Shown in pieces: positions 1 to 15,067 of a stretch of DNA of 62,558 nt (positions are counted from its first letter, which is position 1; each line of letters begins with the position of its first letter). This DNA comes from Nemertoderma westbladi. Lineage: Eukaryota; Xenacoelomorpha; Nemertodermatida; Nemertodermatidae. The translations under genes and the position numbers were made by a program. The notes beneath the pieces are model-generated. The model did no database searches and was not told the DNA's origin. It saw nothing but the letters and a program-made list of their open reading frames with translations. The stretch spans positions 64,001 to 126,558 of the forward strand of contig JAUCBJ010001728.1 of the NCBI GenBank assembly GCA_032718475.1, in the 5' to 3' direction.

Positions 1-3000
1 GAAAGAACGTAGAGGCATTCATAGTAAATGTATGGAGTAGGGAAAGAACGTAGAGGCATTCATAGTAAATGTATGGAGGAGGGAATGAAGATCGTAGAGG
101 CATTCATAGTAAATGTATGGAGGAGGGAATGAAGATCGTAGAGGCATTCATAGTAAATGTATGGAGGAGGGAAAGAACGTAGAGGCATTCATAGTAAATG
201 TATGGAGGAGGGAAAGAACGTAGAGGCATTCATAGTAAATGTATGGAGGAGGGAATGAAGAACGTAGAGGCATTCATAGTAAATGTATGGAGGAGGGAAT
301 GAAGAACGTAGAGGCATTCATAGTAAATGTATGGAGGAGGGAATGAAGATCGTAGAGGCATTCATAGTAAATGTATGGAGGAGGGAAAGAACGTAGAGGC
401 ATTCATAGTAAATGTATGGAGTAGGGAAAGAACGTAGAGGCATTCATAGTAAATGTATGGAGGAGGGAATGAAGAACGTAGAGGCATTCATAGTAAATGT
501 ATGGAGGAGGGAATGAAGAACGTAGAGGCATTCATAGTAAATGTATGGAGTAGGGAAAGAACGTAGAGGCATTCATAGTAAATGTATGGAGGAGGGAATG
601 AAGAACGTAGAGGCATTCATAGTAAATGTATGGAGGAGGGAATGAAGAACGTAGAGGCATTCATAGTAAATGTATGGAGTAGGGAAAGAACGTAGAGGCA
701 TTCATAGTAAATGTATGGAGTAGGGAAAGAACGTAGAGGCATTCATAGTAAATGTATGGAGGAGGGAATGAAGAACGTAGAGGCATTCATAGTAAATGTA
801 TGGAGGAGGGAATGAAGAACGTAGAGGCATTCATAGTAAATGTATGGAGGAGGGAAAGAACGTAGAGGCATTCATAGTAAATGTATGGAGTAGGGAAAGA
901 ACGTAGAGGCATTCATAGTAAATGTATGGAGGAGGGAATGAAGAACGTAGAGGCATTCATAGTAAATGTATGGAGGAGGGAATGAAGAACGTAGAGGCAT
1001 TCATAGTAAATGTATGGAGTAGGGAAAGAACGTAGAGGCATTCATAGTAAATGTATGGAGGAGGGAATGAAGAACGTAGAGGCATTCATAGTAAATGTAT
1101 GGAGTAGGGAAAGAACGTAGAGGCATTCATAGTAAATGTATGGAGGAGGGAAAGAACGTAGAGGCATTCATAGTAAATGTATGGAGGAGGGAATGAAGAA
1201 CGTAGAGGCATTCATAGTAAATGTATGGAGGAGGGAATGAAGAACGTAGAGGCATTCATAGTAAATGTATGGAGGAGGGAATGAAGATCGTAGAGGCATT
1301 CATAGTAAATGTATGGAGGAGGGAAAGAACGTAGAGGCATTCATAGTAAATGTATGGAGGAGGGAAAGAACGTAGAGGCATTCATAGTAAATGTATGGAG
1401 GAGGGAATGAAGAACGTAGAGGCATTCATAGTAAATGTATGGAGGAGGGAATGAAGAACGTAGAGGCATTCATAGTAAATGTATGGAGGAGGGAATGAAG
1501 ATCGTAGAGGCATTCATAGTAAATGTATGGAGGAGGGAATGAAGATCGTAGAGGCATTCATAGTAAATGTATGGAGTAGGGAAAGAACGTAGAGGCATTC
1601 ATAGTAAATGTATGGAGGAGGGAATGAAGATCGTAGAGGCATTCATAGTAAATGTATGGAGGAGGGAAAGAACGTAGAGGCATTCATAGTAAATGTATGG
1701 AGGAGGGAATGAAGATCGTAGAGGCATTCATAGTAAATGTATGGAGGAGGGAAAGAACGTAGAGGCATTCATAGTAAATGTATGGAGGAGGGAAAGAACG
1801 TAGAGGCATTCATAGTAAATGTATGGAGGAGGGAATGAAGATCGTAGAGGCATTCATAGTAAATGTATGGAGGAGGGAATGAAGATCGTAGAGGCATTCA
1901 TAGTAAATGTATGGAGGAGGGAAAGAACGTAGAGGCATTCATAGTAAATGTATGGAGGAGGGAAAGAACGTAGAGGCATTCATAGTAAATGTATGGAGGA
2001 GGGAATGAAGATCGTAGAGGCATTCATAGTAAATGTATGGAGTAGGGAAAGAACGTAGAGGCATTCATAGTAAATGTATGGAGTAGGGAAAGAACGTAGA
2101 GGCATTCATAGTAAATGTATGGAGGAGGGAAAGAACGTAGAGGCATTCATAGTAAATGTATGGAGTAGGGAAAGAAGAACGTAGAGGCATTCATAGTAAA
2201 TGTATGGAGGAGGGACGGAGCGTAGAGGCATTCATAGTAAATGTATGGAGTAGGGAAAGAACGTAGAGGCATTCATAGTAAATGTATGGAGGAGGGAATG
2301 AAGATCGTAGAGGCATTCATAGTAAATGTATGGAGTAGGGAAAGAACGTAGAGGCATTCATAGTAAATGTATGGAGTAGGGAAAGAACGTAGAGGCATTC
2401 ATAGTAAATGTATGGAGGAGGGAAAGAACGTAGAGGCATTCATAGTAAATGTATGGAGTAGGGAAAGAAGAACGTAGAGGCATTCATAGTAAATGTATGG
2501 AGTAGGGAAAGAACGTAGAGGCATTCATAGTAAATGTATGGAGGAGGGAAAGAACGTAGAGGCATTCATAGTAAATGTATGGAGTAGGGAAAGAAGAACG
2601 TAGAGGCATTCATAGTAAATGTATGGAGTAGGGAAAGAACGTAGAGGCATTCATAGTAAATGTATGGAGGAGGGAAAGAACGTAGAGGCATTCATAGTAA
2701 ATGTATGGAGGAGGGAAAGAAGATCGTAGAGGCATTCATAGTAAATGTATGGAGGAGGGAATGAAGATCGTAGAGGCATTCATAGTAAATGTATGGAGGA
2801 GGGAAAGAAGATCGTAGAGGCATTCATAGTAAATGTATGGAGGAGGGACGGAACGTAGAGGCATTCATAGTAAATGTATGGAGGAGGGAAAGAACGTAGA
2901 GGCATTCATAGTAAATGTATGGAGGAGGGAAAGAACGTAGAGGCATTCATAGTAAATGTATGGAGGAGGGAAAGAACGTAGAGGCATTCATAGTAAATGT

Positions 3001-6000
3001 ATGGAGTAGGGAAAGAACGTAGAGGCATTCATAGTAAATGTATGGAGGAGGGAAAGAACATAGAGGCATTCATAGTAAATGTATGGAGTAGGGAGAGAAC
3101 GTAGAGGCATTCATAGTAAATGTATGGTGTAGGGACGGAACGTAGAGGCATTCATAGTAAATGTATGGAGGAGGGAAAGAACATAGAGGCATTCATAGTA
3201 AATGTATGGAGTAGGGAAAGAACGTAGAGGCATTCATAGTAAATGTATGGAGTAGGGAAAGAACGTAGAGGCATTCATAGTAAATGTATGGAGTAGGGAG
3301 AGAACGTAGAGGCATTCATAGTAAATGTATGGAGTAGGGAAAGAACGTAGAGGCATTCATAGTAAATGTATGGTGTAGGGACGGAACGTAGAGGCATTCA
3401 TAGTAAATGTATGGAGTAGGGAGAGAACGTAGAGGCATTCATAGTAAATGTATGGAGTAGGGAAAGAACGTAGAGGCATTCATAGTAAATGTATGGTGTA
3501 GGGACGGAACGTAGAGGCATTCATAGTAAATGTATGGAGTAGGGAGAGAACGTAGAGGCATTCATAGTAAATGTATGGAGTAGGGAAAGAACGTAGAGGC
3601 ATTCATAGTAAATGTATGGAGTAGGGAAAGAACGTAGAGGCATTCATAGTAAATGTATGGAGTAGGGACGGAACGTAGAGGCATTCATAGTAAATGTATG
3701 GAGGAGGGAAAGAACGTAGAGGCATTCATAGTAAATGTATGGAGTAGGGAAAGAAGAACGTAGAGGCATTCATAGTAAATGTATGGAGTAGGGAAAGAAC
3801 GTAGAGGCATTCATAGTAAATGTATGGAGTAGGGACGGAACGTAGAGGCATTCATAGTAAATGTATGGAGGAGGGAAAGAAGATCGTAGAGGCATTCATA
3901 GTAAATGTATGGAGGAGGGAAAGAAGATCGTAGAGGCATTCATAGTAAATGTATGGAGGAGGGAAAGAACGTAGAGGCATTCATAGTAAATGTATGGAGT
4001 AGGGAAAGAAGAACGTAGAGGCATTCATAGTAAATGTATGGAGTAGGGAAAGAACGTAGAGGCATTCATAGTAAATGTATGGAGTAGGGACGGAACGTAG
4101 AGGCATTCATAGTAAATGTATGGAGGAGGGAAAGAAGATCGTAGAGGCATTCATAGTAAATGTATGGAGTAGGGAAAGAACGTAGAGGCATTCATAGTAA
4201 ATGTATGGAGTAGGGAAAGAACGTAGAGGCATTCATAGTAAATGTATGGAGGAGGGAAAGAACGTAGAGGCATTCATAGTAAATGTATGGAGTAGGGAAA
4301 GAACGTAGAGGCATTCATAGTAAATGTATGGAGTAGGGACGGAACGTAGAGGCATTCATAGTAAATGTATGGAGTAGGGAAAGAAGATCGTAGAGGCATT
4401 CATAGTAAATGTATGGAGTAGGGAAAGAACGTAGAGGCATTCATAGTAAATGTATGGAGTAGGGAAAGAACGTAGAGGCATTCATAGTAAATGTATGGAG
4501 GAGGGAAAGAACGTAGAGGCATTCATAGTAAATGTATGGAGTAGGGAAAGAACGTAGAGGCATTCATAGTAAATGTATGGAGGAGGGAAAGAACATAGAG
4601 GCATTCATAGTAAATGTATGGAGTAGGGAGAGAACGTAGAGGCATTCATAGTAAATGTATGGAGTAGGGAGAGAACGTAGAGGCATTCATAGTAAATGTA
4701 TGGAGTAGGGAGAGAACGTAGAGGCATTCATAGTAAATGTATGGTGTAGGGACGGAACGTAGAGGCATTCATAGTAAATGTATGGAGGAGGGAAAGAACA
4801 TAGAGGCATTCATAGTAAATGTATGGAGTAGGGAAAGAACGTAGAGGCATTCATAGTAAATGTATGGAGTAGGGAAAGAACGTAGAGGCATTCATAGTAA
4901 ATGTATGGTGTAGGGACGGAACGTAGAGGCATTCATAGTAAATGTATGGAGGAGGGAAAGAACATAGAGGCATTCATAGTAAATGTATGGAGTAGGGAAA
5001 GAACGTAGAGGCATTCATAGTAAATGTATGGAGGAGGGAAAGAACATAGAGGCATTCATAGTAAATGTATGGAGGAGGGAAAGAACATAGAGGCATTCAT
5101 AGTAAATGTATGGAGTAGGGAGAGAACGTAGAGGCATTCATAGTAAATGTATGGAGTAGGGAGAGAACGTAGAGGCATTCATAGTAAATGTATGGAGTAG
5201 GGAGAGAACGTAGAGGCATTCATAGTAAATGTATGGAGGAGGGAAAGAACATAGAGGCATTCATAGTAAATGTATGGAGTAGGGAGAGAACGTAGAGGCA
5301 TTCATAGTAAATGTATGGAGTAGGGAGAGAACGTAGAGGCATTCATAGTAAATGTATGGAGTAGGGAGAGAACGTAGAGGCATTCATAGTAAATGTATGG
5401 TGTAGGGACGGAACGTAGAGGCATTCATAGTAAATGTATGGAGGAGGGAAAGAACATAGAGGCATTCATAGTAAATGTATGGAGTAGGGAAAGAACGTAG
5501 AGGCATTCATAGTAAATGTATGGAGTAGGGAAAGAACGTAGAGGCATTCATAGTAAATGTATGGTGTAGGGACGGAACGTAGAGGCATTCATAGTAAATG
5601 TATGGAGGAGGGAAAGAACATAGAGGCATTCATAGTAAATGTATGGAGTAGGGAAAGAACGTAGAGGCATTCATAGTAAATGTATGGAGTAGGGAAAGAA
5701 CGTAGAGGCATTCATAGTAAATGTATGGTGTAGGGACGGAACGTAGAGGCATTCATAGTAAATGTATGGAGGAGGGAAAGAACATAGAGGCATTCATAGT
5801 AAATGTATGGAGTAGGGAAAGAACGTAGAGGCATTCATAGTAAATGTATGGAGGAGGGAAAGAACATAGAGGCATTCATAGTAAATGTATGGAGTAGGGA
5901 AAGAACGTAGAGGCATTCATAGTAAATGTATGGAGTAGGGAAAGAACGTAGAGGCATTCATAGTAAATGTATGGAGTAGGGAAAGAACGTAGAGGCATTC

Positions 6001-9000
6001 ATAGTAAATGTATGGAGGAGGGAAAGAACGTAGAGGCATTCATAGTAAATGTATGGAGTAGGGAAAGAACGTAGAGGCATTCATAGTAAATGTATGGAGT
6101 AGGGACGGAACGTAGAGGCATTCATAGTAAATGTATGGAGTAGGGAAAGAAGATCGTAGAGGCATTCATAGTAAATGTATGGAGTAGGGAAAGAACGTAG
6201 AGGCATTCATAGTAAATGTATGGAGTAGGGAAAGAACGTAGAGGCATTCATAGTAAATGTATGGAGGAGGGAAAGAACGTAGAGGCATTCATAGTAAATG
6301 TATGGAGTAGGGAAAGAACGTAGAGGCATTCATAGTAAATGTATGGAGTAGGGACGGAACGTAGAGGCATTCATAGTAAATGTATGGAGGAGGGAAAGAA
6401 CATAGAGGCATTCATAGTAAATGTATGGAGTAGGGAGAGAACGTAGAGGCATTCATAGTAAATGTATGGAGTAGGGAGAGAACGTAGAGGCATTCATAGT
6501 AAATGTATGGAGTAGGGAGAGAACGTAGAGGCATTCATAGTAAATGTATGGTGTAGGGACGGAACGTAGAGGCATTCATAGTAAATGTATGGAGGAGGGA
6601 AAGAACATAGAGGCATTCATAGTAAATGTATGGAGTAGGGAAAGAACGTAGAGGCATTCATAGTAAATGTATGGAGTAGGGAAAGAACGTAGAGGCATTC
6701 ATAGTAAATGTATGGAGTAGGGAGAGAACGTAGAGGCATTCATAGTAAATGTATGGAGTAGGGAAAGAACGTAGAGGCATTCATAGTAAATGTATGGTGT
6801 AGGGACGGAACGTAGAGGCATTCATAGTAAATGTATGGAGTAGGGAGAGAACGTAGAGGCATTCATAGTAAATGTATGGAGTAGGGAAAGAACGTAGAGG
6901 CATTCATAGTAAATGTATGGAGGAGGGAAAGAACGTAGAGGCATTCATAGTAAATGTATGGAGGAGGGAAAGAACATAGAGGCATTCATAGTAAATGTAT
7001 GGAGTAGGGAAAGAACGTAGAGGCATTCATAGTAAATGTATGGAGTAGGGAAAGAACGTAGAGGCATTCATAGTAAATGTATGGAGTAGGGAGAGAACGT
7101 AGAGGCATTCATAGTAAATGTATGGAGTAGGGAAAGAACGTAGAGGCATTCATAGTAAATGTATGGTGTAGGGACGGAACGTAGAGGCATTCATAGTAAA
7201 TGTATGGAGTAGGGAGAGAACGTAGAGGCATTCATAGTAAATGTATGGAGTAGGGAAAGAACGTAGAGGCATTCATAGTAAATGTATGGTGTAGGGACGG
7301 AACGTAGAGGCATTCATAGTAAATGTATGGAGTAGGGAGAGAACGTAGAGGCATTCATAGTAAATGAGTAGGGAAAGAACGTAGAGGCATTCATAGTAAA
7401 TGTATGGAGGAGGGAAAGAACATAGAGGCATTCATAGTAAATGTATGGAGTAGGGAAAGAACGTAGAGGCATTCATAGTAAATGTATGGTGTAGGGACGG
7501 AACGTAGAGGCATTCATAGTAAATGTATGGAGGAGGGAAAGAACGTAGAGGCATTCATAGTAAATGTATGGTGTAGGGACGGAACGTAGAGGCATTCATA
7601 GTAAATGTATGGAGTAGGGAGAGAACGTAGAGGCATTCATAGTAAATGTATGGAGTAGGGAGAGAACGTAGAGGCATTCATAGTAAATGAGTAGGGAAAG
7701 AACGTAGAGGCATTCATAGTAAATGTATGGAGGAGGGAAAGAACATAGAGGCATTCATAGTAAATGTATGGAGTAGGGAAAGAACGTAGAGGCATTCATA
7801 GTAAATGTATGGTGTAGGGACGGAACGTAGAGGCATTCATAGTAAATGTATGGAGGAGGGAAAGAACGTAGAGGCATTCATAGTAAATGTATGGAGTAGG
7901 GAAAGAACGTAGAGGCATTCATAGTAAATGTATGGAGGAGGGAAAGAACGTAGAGGCATTCATAGTAAATGTATGGAGTAGGGAAGGAACGTAGAGGCAT
8001 TCATAGTAAATGTATGGAGTAGGGAAGGAACGTAGAGGCATTCATAGTAAATGTATGGAGTAGGGAAGGAACGTAGAGGCATTCATAGTAAATGTATGGT
8101 GGAGGGAATGAAGAACGTAGAGGCATTCATAGTAAATGTATGGAGTAGGGAAAGAACGTAGAGGCATTCATAGTAAATGTATGGAGTAGGGACGGAGCGT
8201 AGAGGCATTCATAGTAAATGTATGGTGTAGGGACGGAACGTAGAGGCATTCATAGTAAATGTATGGAGGAGGGAAAGAACGTAGAGGCATTCATAGTAAA
8301 TGTATGGTGGAGGGAATGAAGAACGTAGAGGCATTCATAGTAAATGTATGGAGTAGGGAAAGAACGTAGAGGCATTCATAGTAAATGTATGGAGTAGGGA
8401 CGGAGCGTAGAGGCATTCATAGTAAATGTATGGAGGAGGGAAAGAACGTAGAGGCATTCATAGTAAATGTATGGAGGAGGGAATGAACGTAGAGGCATTC
8501 ATAGTAAATGTATGGAGGAGGGAAAGAACGTAGAGGCATTCATAGTAAATGTATGGAGGAGGGAAAGAACGTAGAGGCATTCATAGTAAATGTATGGAGG
8601 AGGGAAAGAACGTAGAGGCATTCATAGTAAATGTATGGAGGAGGGAAAGAACGTAGAGGCATTCATAGTAAATGTATGGAGTAGGGACGGAACGTAGAGG
8701 CATTCATAGTAAATGTATGGTGTAGGGACGGAACGTAGAGGCATTCATAGTAAATGTATGGAGGAGGGAATGAACGTAGAGGCATTCATAGTAAATGTAT
8801 GGAGTAGGGACGGAACGTAGAGGCATTCATAGTAAATGTATGGTGTAGGGACGGAACGTAGAGGCATTCATAGTAAATGTATGGAGGAGGGAATGAACGT
8901 AGAGGCATTCATAGTAAATGTATGGAGGAGGGAAAGAACGTAGAGGCATTCATAGTAAATGTATGGTGTAGGGACGGAACGTAGAGGCATTCATAGTAAA

Positions 9001-12000
9001 TGTATGGAGGAGGGAATGAACGTAGAGGCATTCATAGTAAATGTATGGAGGAGGGAAAGAACGTAGAGGCATTCATAGTAAATGTATGGTGTAGGGACGG
9101 AACGTAGAGGCATTCATAGTAAATGTATGGAGGAGGGAAAGATCGTAGAGGCATTCATAGTAAATGTATGGTGTAGGGACGGAACGTAGAGGCATTCATA
9201 GTAAATGTATGGAGGAGGGAAAGATCGTAGAGGCATTCATAGTAAATGTATGGAGTAGGGAATGAACGTAGAGGCATTCATAGTAAATGTATGGAGGAGG
9301 GAAAGAACGTAGAGGCATTCATAGTAAATGTATGGAGGAGGGAAAGAACGTAGAGGCATTCATAGTAAATGTATGGAGTAGGGACGGAACGTAGAGGCAT
9401 TCATAGTAAATGTATGGTGTAGGGACGGAACGTAGAGGCATTCATAGTAAATGTATGGAGGAGGGAATGAACGTAGAGGCATTCATAGTAAATGTATGGA
9501 GTAGGGACGGAACGTAGAGGCATTCATAGTAAATGTATGGTGTAGGGACGGAACGTAGAGGCATTCATAGTAAATGTATGGAGGAGGGAATGAACGTAGA
9601 GGCATTCATAGTAAATGTATGGAGGAGGGAAAGAACGTAGAGGCATTCATAGTAAATGTATGGAGGAGGGAAAGAACGTAGAGGCATTCATAGTAAATGT
9701 ATGGAGGAGGGAAAGAACGTAGAGGCATTCATAGTAAATGTATGGAGGAGGGAAAGAACGTAGAGGCATTCATAGTAAATGTATGGAGGAGGGAAAGAAC
9801 GTAGAGGCATTCATAGTAAATGTATGGAGTAGGGACGGAACGTAGAGGCATTCATAGTAAATGTATGGTGTAGGGACGGAACGTAGAGGCATTCATAGTA
9901 AATGTATGGAGGAGGGAAAGAACGTAGAGGCATTCATAGTAAATGTATGGAGTAGGGACGGAACGTAGAGGCATTCATAGTAAATGTATGGAGGAGGGAA
10001 AGAACGTAGAGGCATTCATAGTAAATGTATGGAGTAGGGACGGAACGTAGAGGCATTCATAGTAAATGTATGGAGGAGGGAAAGAACGTAGAGGCATTCA
10101 TAGTAAATGTATGGAGTAGGGACGGAACGTAGAGGCATTCATAGTAAATGTATGGTGTAGGGACGGAACGTAGAGGCATTCATAGTAAATGTATGGAGGA
10201 GGGAAAGAACGTAGAGGCATTCATAGTAAATGTATGGAGTAGGGACGGAACGTAGAGGCATTCATAGTAAATGTATGGTGTAGGGACGGAACGTAGAGGC
10301 ATTCATAGTAAATGTATGGAGTAGGGAAAGAACGTAGAGGCATTCCTAGTAAATGTATGGAGTAGGGAAAGAACGTAGAGGCATTCCTAGTAAATGTATG
10401 GAGTAGGGAAAGAACGTAGAGGCATTCATAGTAAATGTATGGTGTAGGGACGGAACGTAGAGGCATTCATAGTAAATGTATGGAGGAGGGAAAGAACGTA
10501 GAGGCATTCATAGTAAATGTATGGTGTAGGGACGGAACGTAGAGGCATTCATAGTAAATGTATGGAGGAGGGAAAGAACGTAGAGGCATTCATAGTAAAT
10601 GTATGGTGTAGGGACGGAACGTAGAGGCATTCATAGTAAATGTATGGAGGAGGGAATGAACGTAGAGGCATTCATAGTAAATGTATGGAGGAGGGAAAGA
10701 ACGTAGAGGCATTCATAGTAAATGTATGGTGTAGGGACGGAACGTAGAGGCATTCATAGTAAATGTATGGAGGAGGGAAAGATCGTAGAGGCATTCATAG
10801 TAAATGTATGGTGTAGGGAAAGAACGTAGAGGCATTCCTAGTAAATGTATGGAGTAGGGAAAGAACGTAGAGGCATTCCTAGTAAATGTATGGAGTAGGG
10901 AAAGAACGTAGAGGCATTCATAGTAAATGTATGGTGTAGGGACGGAACGTAGAGGCATTCATAGTAAATGTATGGAGGAGGGAAAGAACGTAGAGGCATT
11001 CATAGTAAATGTATGGTGTAGGGACGGAACGTAGAGGCATTCATAGTAAATGTATGGTGTAGGGACGGAACGTAGAGGCATTCATAGTAAATGTATGGTG
11101 TAGGGACGGAACGTAGAGGCATTCATAGTAAATGTATGGAGGAGGGAAAGAACGTAGAGGCATTCCTAGTAAATGTATGGAGTAGGGAAAGAACGTAGAG
11201 GCATTCATAGTAAATGTATGGTGTAGGGACGGAACGTAGAGGCATTCATAGTAAATGTATGGAGGAGGGAAAGAACGTAGAGGCATTCATAGTAAATGTA
11301 TGGTGGAGGGAATGAAGAACGTAGAGGCATTCATAGTAAATGTATGGAGTAGGGAAAGAACGTAGAGGCATTCATAGTAAATGTATGGAGTAGGGACGGA
11401 GCGTAGAGGCATTCATAGTAAATGTATGGTGTAGGGACGGAACGTAGAGGCATTCATAGTAAATGTATGGAGGAGGGAAAGAACGTAGAGGCATTCATAG
11501 TAAATGTATGGTGTAGGGACGGAACGTAGAGGCATTCATAGTAAATGTATGGAGTAGGGAAAGAACGTAGAGGCATTCATAGTAAATGTATGGTGTAGGG
11601 ACGGAACGTAGAGGCATTCATAGTAAATGTATGGAGGAGGGAAAGAACGTAGAGGCATTCATAGTAAATGTATGGTGGAGGGAATGAAGAACGTAGAGGC
11701 ATTCATAGTAAATGTATGGAGTAGGGAAAGAACGTAGAGGCATTCATAGTAAATGTATGGAGTAGGGACGGAGCGTAGAGGCATTCATAGTAAATGTATG
11801 GTGTAGGGACGGAACGTAGAGGCATTCATAGTAAATGTATGGAGGAGGGAAAGAACGTAGAGGCATTCATAGTAAATGTATGGAGTAGGGACGGAACGTA
11901 GAGGCATTCATAGTAAATGTATGGTGTAGGGACGGAACGTAGAGGCATTCATAGTAAATGTATGGAGTAGGGACGGAACGTAGAGGCATTCATAGTAAAT

Positions 12001-15000
12001 GTATGGTGTAGGGACGGAACGTAGAGGCATTCATAGTAAATGTATGGAGGAGGGAAAGAACGTAGAGGCATTCATAGTAAATGTATGGAGTAGGGAAAGA
12101 ACGTAGAGGCATTCATAGTAAATGTATGGAGTAGGGACGGAGCGTAGAGGCATTCATAGTAAATGTATGGTGTAGGGACGGAACGTAGAGGCATTCATAG
12201 TAAATGTATGGAGGAGGGAAAGAACGTAGAGGCATTCATAATAAATGTATGGAGGAGGGAAAGAACGTAGAGGCATTCATAGTAAATGTATGGAGTAGGG
12301 ACGGAGCGTAGAGGCATTCATAGTAAATGTATGGTGTAGGGACGGAACGTAGAGGCATTCATAGTAAATGTATGGAGGAGGGAAAGAACGTAGAGGCATT
12401 CATAATAAATGTATGGAGGAGGGAAAGAACGTAGAGGCATTCATAGTAAATGTATGGAGTAGGGAGAGAACGTAGAGGCATTCATAGTAAATGTATGGAG
12501 TAGGGACGGAACGTAGAGGCATTCATAGTAAATGTATGGAGTAGGGACGGAACGTAGAGGCATTCATAGTAAATGTATGGTGTAGGGACGGAACGTAGAG
12601 GCATTCATAGTAAATGTATGGAGGAGGGAAAGAACGTAGAGGCATTCATAGTAAATGTATGGTGTAGGGACGGAACGTAGAGGCATTCATAGTAAATGTA
12701 TGGAGTAGGGAGAGAACGTAGAGGCATTCATAGTAAATGTATGGAGTAGGGAGAGAACGTAGAGGCATTCATAGTAAATGAGTAGGGAAAGAACGTAGAG
12801 GCATTCATAGTAAATGAGGAGGGAGAGAACGTAGAGGCATTCATAGTAAATGTATGGAGTAGGGAAAGAACGTAGAGGCATTCATAGTAAATGTATGGAG
12901 TAGGGAAAGAACGTAGAGGCATTCATAGTAAATGTATGGAGGAGGGAAAGAAGATCGTAGAGGCATTCATAGTAAATGTATGGAGGAGGGAAAGAAGATC
13001 GTAGAGGCATTCATAGTAAATGTATGGTGTAGGGACGGAACGTAGAGGCAAACATAGTAAATGTATGGAGTAGGGAGAGAACGTAGAGGCATTCATAGTA
13101 AATGTATGGAGTAGGGAGAGAACGTAGAGGCATTCATAGTAAATGAGTAGGGAAAGAACGTAGAGGCATTCATAGTAAATGAGGAGGGAGAGAACGTAGA
13201 GGCATTCATAGTAAATGTATGGAGTAGGGAGAGAACGTAGAGGCATTCATAGTAAATGTATGGAGTAGGGAAAGAACGTAGAGGCATTCATAGTAAATGT
13301 ATGGAGGAGGGAAAGAAGATCGTAGAGGCATTCATAGTAAATGTATGGAGGAGGGAAAGAAGATCGTAGAGGCATTCATAGTAAATGTATGGTGTAGGGA
13401 CGGAACGTAGAGGCAAACATAGTAAATGTATGGAGTAGGGAGAGAACGTAGAGGCATTCATAGTAAATGTATGGAGTAGGGAAAGAACGTAGAGGCATTC
13501 ATAGTAAATGTATGGAGTAGGGACGGAACGTAGAGGCATTCATAGTAAATGTATGGAGTAGGGACGGAACGTAGAGGCATTCATAGTAAATGTATGGAGG
13601 AGGGAAAGAACGTAGAGGCATTCATAGTAAATGTATGGAGTAGGGAAAGAACGTAGAGGCATTCATAGTAAATGTATGGAGTAGGGACGGAACGTAGAGG
13701 CATTCATAGTAAATGTATGGAGTAGGGACGGAACGTAGAGGCATTCATAGTAAATGTATGGAGGAGGGAAAGAACGTAGAGGCATTCATAGTAAATGTAT
13801 GGAGTAGGGACGGAACGTAGAGGCATTCATAGTAAATGTATGGAGGAGGGAAAGAACGTAGAGGCATTCATAGTAAATGTATGGAGTAGGGAAAGAACGT
13901 AGAGGCATTCATAGTAAATGTATGGAGTAGGGAAAGAACGTAGAGGCATTCATAGTAAATGTATGGAGTAGGGACTGAGCTAGGGCATACATAGTAAATG
14001 TATGGAGTAGGGACGGAGCGTAGAGGCAAACATAGTAAATGTATGGAGTAGGGAGAGAACGTAGAGGCATTCATAGTAAATGTATGGAGTAGGGAAAGAA
14101 CGTAGAGGCATTCATAGTAAATGTATGGAGTAGGGACTGAGCTAGGGCATACATAGTAAATGTATGGAGTAGGGACGGAACGTAGAGGCATTCATAGTAA
14201 ATGTATGGAGGAGGGAAAGAACGTAGAGGCATTCATAGTAAATGTATGGAGTAGGGAAAGAACGTAGAGGCATTCATAGTAAATGTATGGAGTAGGGAAA
14301 GAACGTAGAGGCATTCATAGTAAATGTATGGAGTAGGGAAAGAACGTAGAGGCATTCATAGTAAATGTATGGAGTAGGGACGGAACGTAGAGGCATTCAT
14401 AGTAAATGTATGGAGTAGGGACGGAACGTAGAGGCATTCATAGTAAATGAGTAGGGACGGAACGTAGAGGCATTCATAGTAAATGAGTAGGGACGGAACG
14501 TAGAGGCATTCATAGTAAATGTATGGAGTAGGGACGGAACGTAGAGGCATTCATAGTAAATGTATGGAGGAGGGAAAGATCGTAGAGGCATTCATAGTAA
14601 ATGTATGGAGGAGGGAAAGATCGTAGAGGCATTCATAGTAAATGTATGGAGTAGGGACGGAACGTAGAGGCATTCATAGTAAATGTATGGAGTAGGGACG
14701 GAACGTAGAGGCATTCATAGTAAATGTATGGAGGAGGGAAAGATCGTAGAGGCATTCATAGTAAATGTATGGAGGAGGGAAAGATCGTAGAGGCATTCAT
14801 AGTAAATGTATGGAGTAGGGACGGAACGTAGAGGCATTCATAGTAAATGTATGGAGTAGGGACGGAACGTAGAGGCATTCATAGTAAATGTATGGAGTAG
14901 GGAAAGAACGTAGAGGCATTCATAGTAAATGTATGGAGTAGGGAAAGAACGTAGAGGCATTCATAGTAAATGTATGGAGTAGGGACTGAGCTAGGGCATA

Positions 15001-15067
15001 CATAGTAAATGTATGGAGTAGGGACGGAGCGTAGAGGCATACATAGTAAATGTATACAAAGTAGGGA
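1..15067. repeat. 41/44-bp minisatellite array (left end outside window)
   Basis: Tandem units carry the constant core GTAGAGGCATTCATAGTAAA followed by TGTATGGAGTAGGG or TGTATGGAGGAGGG. Each closes with a variable linker: GAAAGAAC (41 bp), GAATGAAGAAC or GAAAGAAGATC (44 bp), GAGAGAAC or GACGGAAC. About 360 units are present. Linker types are zoned: the GAATGAAG type dominates near the left edge, GAGAGAAC and GACGGAAC types dominate from about 3 kb, and units shortened to AAATGAGTAGGG appear near 7.37, 7.69, 12.8, 13.15 and 14.4 kb. The last units (13.97-15.07 kb) are diverged (GACTGAGCTAGGGCATACATAG), as expected at an array edge. Short reverse-strand open frames here are by-products of the repeat. 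The array lies upstream of the first visible myosin exon, so it is probably intronic. Confidence 0.97.

Noticed and set aside
1-15067. Centromeric or telomeric satellite.
   Set aside because: The unit is not a telomere motif, and the array adjoins spliced coding exons, so an intronic minisatellite is the simpler reading.
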